Part shown: one piece after another, positions 57,001 to 64,000 of the stretch
Numbering within the stretch: the stretch's first letter is position 1
Layout of the letters: every line of letters begins with the position of its first letter
NCBI GenBank assembly: GCA_015680685.1
Contig: MNCI01003573.1
Coordinates: 865,107 to 929,106, forward strand
Origin: Gnetum montanum
Lineage: Eukaryota; Streptophyta; Gnetopsida; Gnetales; Gnetaceae
DNA: 64,000 nt
Direction: 5' to 3'
Position numbers and translations under genes: made by a program
The notes under the pieces: model-generated
Databases searched by the model: none
Told to the model about the DNA's origin: nothing
Seen by the model: the letters and a program-made list of their open reading frames with translations, nothing else

Positions 57001-58150
57001 GGTTTATTTTGTTGGATGTTGACCAGTTTTTTCTTATTTGGGCTCTCAGTTTTGTAGATCATCATTGCCTCAGAAGAAAAAGTTTTGTAAATGAAGGTTC
57101 TTCCCACAATGTTTGAAACTTAGTTCGTTGAGGTACATGGGTGGGGTTCCAATAGAGAACCTTGTCTCTAGGTTAAAATTCAAATTTACTAATTTTTATG
57201 TCATGACGCTTTTTGTTGTAGGCCTTGTGCAACTTGTTAGATGATAGGGTTACCAATTAGTTTTTGTCTAGCAGGTTGAGATTCATTAGCCTTTCTTTTT
57301 AAGCTAAACTTAAGTCAAGGTCAAGGTCACAAGCTGCTAAAAGTGTATGGAGCTCAGATTGAATAAGAAGTGTTGGTAATTTTCTCTACACAAGATCATA
57401 GGGAGAATAGCCTATAGGAAGTTTCCATGTTGAGTGGTAGGCCCAAAAGACATCATTGAGTTTTGTGCTCCAATCCTTCCTATACTTACTAATAGTTCTT
57501 GTTAGTATCCTTGTGATTTCCCTATTGGTAACCTCAACTTAACCATTAGCTTGGGGACGGTAAGGTGTTGTGGGTTTATGTTCAATCTCCAAGTGTTGCA
57601 TGAGCTTCCAAAAAGTAGTACTTGTAAAGTGAGTTCCTTTATCAAAAATTAATGCACATGGAATACTAAACCTATTTACAAAATTTTGTTATACAAACCA
57701 AGCAATAGTAGAAGATGTATAGTCGATGAAAATTGCTACTTATACCCATTTTGTATAATAGTTAATAGCGACTATGATATACACCTTTCCATTTAACATG
57801 GATGTGATGGGACCCATAAAATCAGTGCACCAAATGTTAAAGGGTTCTAGTGGTTGAATCCATTGTTGAGGCTTCTCCATTCAAGCAATCATTCCACCAT
57901 CTCGTTGGCATCATTCACAATAGTGGACATAATGATGAACATCCTTGAAGATCTTTGGTCAATGGTACCTTGCCATCAGGATTTTAATAGACATGCATCT
58001 CCCAGCATAGTGTCCTCCACAAGGACCTTCATGAGCATCTTGGAGAACACGCAGTTAATCAACATCAAGGACACACCAACAAACTAGGTCATCAACACAC
58101 ACCTTGTAGAGGTGTCTGTTGATCTCCATGAAGTGTTTTACCTGGTCAAG
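57000..58150 (-). pseudogene. Element F integrase
   Basis: HHCC zinc region intact in kind: VLQDAHEGPCGGHYAGR (58055-58000) and VHHYVHYCE-x-CQRDGG (57940-57890; x is a TGA). Core: NIWCTDFMGPI (first Asp, about 57800-57830), PCALIFDKGTHF (second Asp, 57632-57665) and PYRPQANG-x-VEVTNR (Glu present, about 57520-57570). C-terminal GRTFIYKTFSSEAMMIYKTE (57107-57048). So D, D and E are all kept, unlike element B, but stops interrupt the frame. Joins cDNA to chromosomal DNA. Confidence 0.85.
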
Positions 58151-58339
58151 AAACTACTATTTCTTCCAATGGTCTAACTCTTGTTGCATCTCTTGAGTGA
58201 GAAGATAGGTGAGAATGCCATCATACCATTTTGGCTCATTGGGAAATTGTTCAGTTATATCCCTATCAAAGAGGAGTTCATTAGGAAACATATCAAATAG
58301 TGGACAAAAACCACATTCTTAGTGCCCTTTCGATCTCCC

Positions 58340-58640
58340 ATCATAAGATCAAATTCTTATAAGATCACTAGCCACCGTATGACATGGGGGCTCACCATTG
58401 GCTTGTTCATCAAGAAGTGGATGGCACTATGGTCCATGTGCAAAAACACCTTGTATCCAAGCACATAATGCTTGAACTTCTCCAGAGAAAAAACCATGGC
58501 CATCAATTCTTTCTCTATGGTGGTGTAGTTTAGTTGTGCACCCACAATGATTCAGCTAGTGTAGTGGATGTAGTATGGATGTTTCTTGTCATCTAACTAC
58601 ATCAACACCACTCCCAAGGCATAATTTGATGCATCTATCA
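58340..58640 (-). pseudogene. Element F RNase H
   Basis: MGAQLNYTTIEKELMAMVFS, LEKFKHYVLGYKVFLHMDHS and AIHFLMNKPMVSPHVIRWL are in one open frame (58545-58357). The T-I-E-K-E-L-x-A-x-V motif with its Glu is intact. A typical gypsy RNase H C-terminal part. Confidence 0.85.
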
Positions 58641-59560
58641 TGATATGAAATGGCCTAGACTAGTTAGGTGCTTATAGAATTGGAGTTTCCACAAGTTTTT
58701 TTTTTCAGTTGTTGGAATGCTTTCTCACATTCTGCGGTCCAAAAAAATGGAGCATCTTTCTTTGTAAGCTCCACCAATGGTTTTGTGATCTTAGAGAAAT
58801 TTTCTATGAATCACTGGTAATAGCTAGTATGTTCAAGAAATGACTAAACATCTTTAACTATTTCTAGCCAATAGGTTATTCCTTGGATGACCCTTATTTT
58901 CTCAGGGTCTCCTATATTCCTGCTTACAATATTCTATATCCCAATACAATGCCCTGTTGAACCACTAAGTGACTTTTTTGCCAATTGAGCTGCAAGTTGA
59001 TTTCAACACATCATTTCAACACTTGCTCAAGATGGTCCAAGGTTTGCTCAAATGTAGCTCCATAAATGAAGAAGTAATCCATGAACTTCTACACCACTAC
59101 CAATTTGTTGTTGAAAAATGCTCAAGACTAGGCATTGGAATGTAGCAAGAGCATTGCATAGACCAAATGGCATCTTGTGATATGAAAAAGTCTGTTAGGG
59201 AATTGTGAATTTTGTCTTTTCTTGGTCTTATGGTGCAATTTGAATTTGGTTATAGCCACTATAACTATCTAGAAAGATATAGTAGCAATGCCTAGATATT
59301 GTGTCTAGTACCTAGTCAACAAATGGCAACGAAAAATGATCTTTGAATGTTTCCATATTCAGTAGCTGAAAGTTGATGTAGACCCGCCACTTGCCATCTT
59401 TCTTTGGCATGATTATGAGTGGACTAACCCACTCACTATCTACAATGGGATATATGAACCCCACCTTAAGGAGTTGTTCGATTTCCTCCTTGACGATCTA
59501 CTTCAACTTGGGATTCAATCACCTCTGTGGCTATCATTTTGGCTTCATGGTCATGTCAAT
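58640..59560 (-). pseudogene. Element F reverse transcriptase
   Basis: Reads EEIEQLLKVGFIYPIVDSEW near 59480-59430, the finger strand of Athila-type RT, then a KDHFSLPFVDQ-like palm entry near 59340-59310. The catalytic FMDD box is FMDY at 59074-59085 (second Asp to Tyr). Several stops and frameshifts. Homologous to B 36495-37400. Confidence 0.78.
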
Positions 59561-60059
59561 GTAGATGCAATGTTGGCATATCCTGGGATCAATCCTTATG
59601 AGCTTAGGATATGACCACGTAAAAGCTACTGACCATTTTTCAATTACCTTCAACAACATCTTTTTCCTGCTTTGGAGCAAGATTGGCATTGATTATGATC
59701 AGCTTCCCATTTTTCAAAAACACATACTTCATTGTAGCCAATAGCATTTTCAGTTCAAAGGGATCTTGTTTAAACTTTTTAGGAATTTCTAGCTCTTCCT
59801 AGTGAGTATAATCATTTGTATCATTAAAGAGTTGGTAATGAACTTGCTCGAGTTCATCCCTGCTCATGACATATGCACATGTAAGGCTCTCAATTAGTTC
59901 CATCCAAAGTGTACTACTCTCAGAATCAATGATCAGCCACTAGGTTCCCTCCTATTTTGTGGTTACTACATATAGGCACCTTCAAATTTCTACTTTTGGT
60001 GCACACTACTTGTATATCGAGATAGATGCTTGCTTTATGACCCAGAGTTTCTGCATACA

Positions 60060-60460
60060 ATTACACCTTGTATTGCTATACATAATTTATGGAACTCTCT
60101 TCTTCTTGATCTTTCCAAATGCATTTTTTTTAGATATTTCTAAAAAAAGATCTCTGATACCCATTCTTACATCAATGGTGCTAAGTTATGCCTTTCCCAT
60201 GATGATTGGAAAATCCCCTTTGTATTTTTCCACTTTGATTACTAGGAAATCAACAAGATAAAACCACCCACAAATAGTGGTCATAATGTCTTCTACCAAT
60301 CCCAATGGAATAGTGATGGACTAGGCTACCAATTCTAATCTAATGTTGCTCTTCTTGAGAGGAAGTAAGTTTCATGTGGTGTACATCTCATGGGAACTTA
60401 AATTAATACCAAAACCTAAATTAAGAAGAACCTTACATAGTTCATTCCCATCAATCTACA
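60060..60460 (-). pseudogene. Element F protease
   Basis: KVLLNLGFGINLSSHEMY (about 60435-60385; active-site D-L-G is N-L-G), KKSNIRLELVA, SITIPLGLVEDIMTTICGWF and DFPIIMGKA (to about 60185), followed by the Lys-rich linker FGKIKKKRVP. Same order as A and B. The catalytic Asp is lost. Confidence 0.78.
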
Positions 60461-60599
60461 AATATATTAGAGGACTTCTGGGATTGGCTAAATTCCTAAG
60501 AATTTTTCCAACATAGATCCAATTAGATATAGTATGAGTAAGCATGATGGTATGGATCCTACGCACATTTTGGTTTAAAGGGAACTTGAAGGTGTGTGA

Positions 60600-63095
60600 T
60601 ACAAAGAAAGATGCAGGAGCAAGATTGTCAACCATGGGTGTATGTCAGGGCTTAGGTGGACAGCAAGGTCAAAAGAAAGGTCTTTTCTTTGATCAAGTAT
60701 TTGACTCATATGATTGATGCACTAGTTGTAGGTTAATGACCCTCATAGCATTGTGTTGTTGCGATTGAGCTAGTAATTCACCTTGCATAGGTAGAGTAGG
60801 TGGTAGCTATGCAGGTGGAGGAGGAGCATGTGCAAGGACAAGATGAGGATAAGGGTAAGAGGTGGTATCCCTTTTTCATGTGGAGAATGAAGTTAATAAT
60901 AACTAGAAGGATGGTAGTGAGGTTGTAAAGTAGAGATGTGAGTAAAGAAGTTAAGTGGAGACAATGATTGTTGAACGTAGTAACCATATGGATTAGGTTG
61001 TCGATAAGGGTATTGCTGCCTTAGTGGTGCTAACACCCATGATTGTGGTTGCTACCACTGTTGATACTTCTCATATGGTTGCAGTGGAGCTCCACTTGGA
61101 TAATATTGTCTTTGTTGGTGGAATTGCCTAAAATTACCTTGAGGACAAGGTAATCTTCTAGATGTTTGCCTCTATGTAAGTCGTGGATTTAAGGCATACA
61201 CCCCAGACTCCTATAAGTGTGACACAATGGGGAAACATCCCTTAGGATATCCATAATAAAAGAAATCACACCCACAATCATGATTTGAGTCACTATCTAC
61301 AACTTCTTCTATTACAACAATATTTTCCTTACCTTTGCAATGAGCACATTCAGCTTCTTTGCACCTCCTACACTCATGATGACTACCTTGTTCTTTGAAC
61401 TCTTCAGCAATTTTGAGAACAACTTGACACCTGCTATTCATGGAGTCCCATAACTAATCAACCTTGGCCATAAGTTTAGACTAAAATTTTTGGAGTGGCA
61501 AGGTTTTCTTATTCATCCCCTCATCAAGTACAAACTCATCCACATTATCACAAAATCAAACCTCCCTCTTGCGAATGGAAGGATCACAATTGTACTCTTT
61601 TGCACTTTCTCTTTTTCTTAATTCACCCTTCTCTTTAGCTACCTACTTAATTAATTGTTCTATTTTACATGCACTTAGCTCTAATAATCACCCCTAGGAA
61701 TATATACTAAGTGTTCTCTTCATTTTTAATTGAAGCCCATCTACAATATGGTGAAGTTGATCTAGTTGAGAATAACCATGGCTAGGAAATTTGTGCATCA
61801 AGGAATAGTATCGGCTAATGGTGGCATCCAAGGGTTTATGTATTTCTTACTTTCATCCTTGCATTTTCCTTCTCAAGTTGGACACTCTACAGTACATTTG
61901 ATATTTATCATTGAACAACTCAAGCATGGTACTCCATCATCTAATAGATTCTATCTCTAAGGACCAATACCAATTCTTTGCTTCTTTGATGAGTGTCCTC
62001 GAGAACAACTTAAGTTTCTGCCACTCATTTTCTATGTTTTTCAAGGCACATACATCTTGAAAAGCTTGGAGATGGTTCTATGGATCAAAGTTATATCCTC
62101 CTTCAAATCAAGCAATATTGTTTATGTCTAATCTTTTCATCTAACTATCCTTCACATGCCTTGTTGGAATTCATACTACATATGCGATATTAAGCATACT
62201 TCAAGTAACAAGTAGAGGCTCATCGAGGCCTTGATCATGGTGCTTATGATGTCCTCAACTACTCCTTTGTTCATAGTGATGTGCTTCTCTTTAAGGTCTA
62301 CGCCCTTGGTCTTGCCTTTCCCAATGGTCATTTTGATCATTTTAGTCATTTTGGTCCTATCAGTTATTTTGGTCACCTCCATCATGGTCTTGCCTTCTGT
62401 GGTCATAGTTAGAGCCAAAAGAAGAAGAAGATGACAATGAAGGGAAAGAGGAAGGAGAACCAACACTATCACGATGCCTACTACCACCTATTTAGTGATT
62501 GCGACCATGATCTTGATCTTGCTTTTTGTCTACATCCCTACCTTGACTTGCCCCTCCAGATCATTCTCTTTATCATTGGATCCCTTGTTACTAGAACCAA
62601 GATTGTGAATAGTGGATTGCAAGTTCTAGTTTCATCTCCATCACTGAAGTCAAAGAAAGGAGCTTCATTGAATGGAAAACCCCCAGAGAAGGGTTCCCCA
62701 CCAACTTGTTGGTATAGCAAGAATGGAGAATCATTAAATCTTTTTCCCTTCGAAGATTCATAGCATTGTTCTAGTTGTCGATCTTGTAGATGTTGTGCCT
62801 CAATGGGATGCTAATCCCTAGCATCAATATCTTGCACAACATACTCAGCATAACATTCTAAAAGACCATATCGTATAAGAATTTTGTAGAGCATTGCAAG
62901 AATAGATCGATCAAGCACCAACACAATGTTGCCCTCCATGTTGCACCACTACAATTGTTCATCTTGGTGTAGGATGAAGGTGAAGTTTAGTACATACTTA
63001 TCAAAATGAGCATATATTATTCAATATTTTTAAGACACTAACTAATAAAATTTATCAGACTTGAGTAAAGAATCACTCTTGTGAGAAGAAGACAT
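60600..63095 (-). pseudogene. Element F Gag
   Basis: ATG at 63095 (MSSSHKSDSLLKSDKFY). N-terminal region FTFILHQDEQL, NIVLVLDRSILAMLYKIL and YAEYVVQDIDARD, shared with A and B. Then FNEAPFFDFSDGDETRTCNP, an Arg/Lys/Asp-rich linker (62487-62180), the gag core (62150-61640) and QVVLKIAEEFKEQGSHHECR with CDFFYYGYPKGCFPIVSHL (61276-61211), where one Cys and the His of the C-x2-C-x3-H-x4-C knuckle are changed. Pro/Tyr/Gln tail. Many stops; not functional. Confidence 0.8.
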
Positions 63096-63236
63096 TTTCA
63101 ATTAGATCAGATAAAATGTAGTGTGCCTCTAAACATTGTTGTAGTAATCTTAACATTTGATGTGACTCTAAGGTTCATTCCAATGATTTAAATACTTTTT
63201 ACTAGGTCCTAGATAGTGCACGAAACAACCAAAAGA

Positions 63237-63254
63237 TCCTTTGCAATAGTGACA
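63237..63254 (-). other. Element F primer-binding site
   Basis: Minus TGTCACTATTGCAAAGGA next to the LTR end; a decayed form of the family PBS, recognised by position and by TATTGC-x4-GGA. Confidence 0.7.
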
Positions 63255-63255
63255 A

Positions 63256-64000
63256 GGATGAGTAGCGAGGTACCCCTACACCTAACCATACAAATCGCTA
63301 AGGTGTTTACACATGACCCTGTCAAATTCTGTGGACCTATAGTTCTCTAGTACTCTAGCTCTTCTAGGAAGTGAAATGGGCATTGAGAACATTCGTTGTC
63401 TTCCCAACTACACTTGTGAGACTCAAGGGTATGGTTTAAGTGTAATTGAGGCATATGATTTTTCTTATTTTATGTTTTATAGATGTGATTGCCTATAAAA
63501 AGAATGAAAAGTGAAGTAATTTAAAATCTAATTTGTTTACTGCCTATCTAGCCTAACACAAGTAACCATCCCACTTTCTTGAACACATCCTAAACACATA
63601 TAGTGCTATTGGGCTAAGAAACATTAAGTGTTGCTAGGTTACCAACTGCTATATGTATGCTTGAAGTGGTCATGCTTGTGTTCATTAACTACTATAAATA
63701 AATTACTTAATTGAAATGCAATAAAGTAAAGTGCATTAAAAGAAAAATTAATCTAGTCTTAGTGCTGCAAATATTGTCAAAAGAGTTCGTTTTATTCCCA
63801 TCACACTGCTACACTCAGGTACATCAGTGTTTGAACAAAGAACCATAAACACTTAGAGTCCTTCTATGGGCACTCAGAAAATATTCTAACTCTAAGGAAA
63901 ATAAACTACAAGAGCTTCACTACTCTAGCTGAAAACTAACTTAAAAAACTATGTAAAAAGTGGAGCCTATGTGCTATATTTATAGGCCAGGATATATACC
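63256..64000 (-). repeat. Element F 5' LTR (cut by window end)
   Basis: Aligns with 54040-54785. The TATA box CTATAAATATAG (minus) is at 63974-63985. The last about 45 bases, including the U3 start, are beyond the window. Confidence 0.9.

Larger units (their letters stand above)
54040..64000 (-). mobile_element. Element F: Athila-like gag-pro-pol retrotransposon, right end outside window
   Basis: 3' LTR 54040-54828, PPT 54829-54842, 3' UTR to about 57000, integrase 57000-58150, RNase H 58340-58640, RT 58640-59560, protease 60060-60460, gag 60600-63095, PBS 63237-63254 and 5' LTR 63256 to beyond 64000 (about 45 bases missing). Same family as A and B by gag, protease, pol, UTR and LTR-PPT junction. 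It lacks the accessory ORF of B. Its integrase still has all catalytic residues; RT has one catalytic Asp changed. Confidence 0.92.

Overview
This is plant nuclear repeat DNA: AT-rich and gene-poor, filled with decayed Ty3/gypsy LTR retrotransposons of plant type. Their reading frames are full of TAG and TGA stops where Gln, Trp or Arg codons are expected, as methylated-cytosine decay produces. I cannot name the species. A large-genome angiosperm or gymnosperm fits. I see no bacterial features, and no intact host gene.

Layout. Element A (minus strand, 1-6596, left end outside the window) is an Athila-like gag-protease element that has lost pol. From 6597 to 11845 lie a SINE remnant, a 45-bp minisatellite, decayed repeat DNA and pseudogene pieces; one encodes the first KH domain of a plant FUBP-like RNA-binding protein (about 9780-10300). 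Element B (minus, 11846-41946, target duplication CTTAG) is an Athila-like element with gag, protease, RT, RNase H, integrase and an extra ORF in the env position. Element C (plus, 15776-32657, TSD gtcct/atcct) is inserted in B. It carries LTRs, a tRNA-type PBS, gag and the same extra coiled-coil ORF, but no pol. Element D (plus, 21138-30112, TSD CTAGT) is inserted in C's extra ORF. It is a Tat/Ogre-like gag-protease element without pol. The three insertions form a datable three-level nest: B, then C, then D.

From 41952 onward come non-coding DNA and element E (plus, Tat/Ogre-like; pol 43990-47362 with two RNase H domains; 3' LTR 48450-49815). Next are 4.2 kb of AT-rich decayed DNA with a microsatellite, an orphan PBS-like site and a tRNA-derived SINE. 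Element F (minus, 54040 to beyond 64000) is a full gag-pro-pol relative of A and B without the extra ORF.

Most notable points: (1) an unrecognised coiled-coil accessory ORF shared by B (with pol) and C (without pol); (2) arrays of palindromic motifs between the LTR start and the TATA box, whose motif differs from element to element and whose copy number differs between the two LTRs of one element; (3) a second such array with a TATA-like box inside C, upstream of the accessory ORF, a candidate internal promoter; (4) an in-frame removal of pol in A that leaves a 209-codon open frame; (5) a gag leader in D built of 30-bp repeats.
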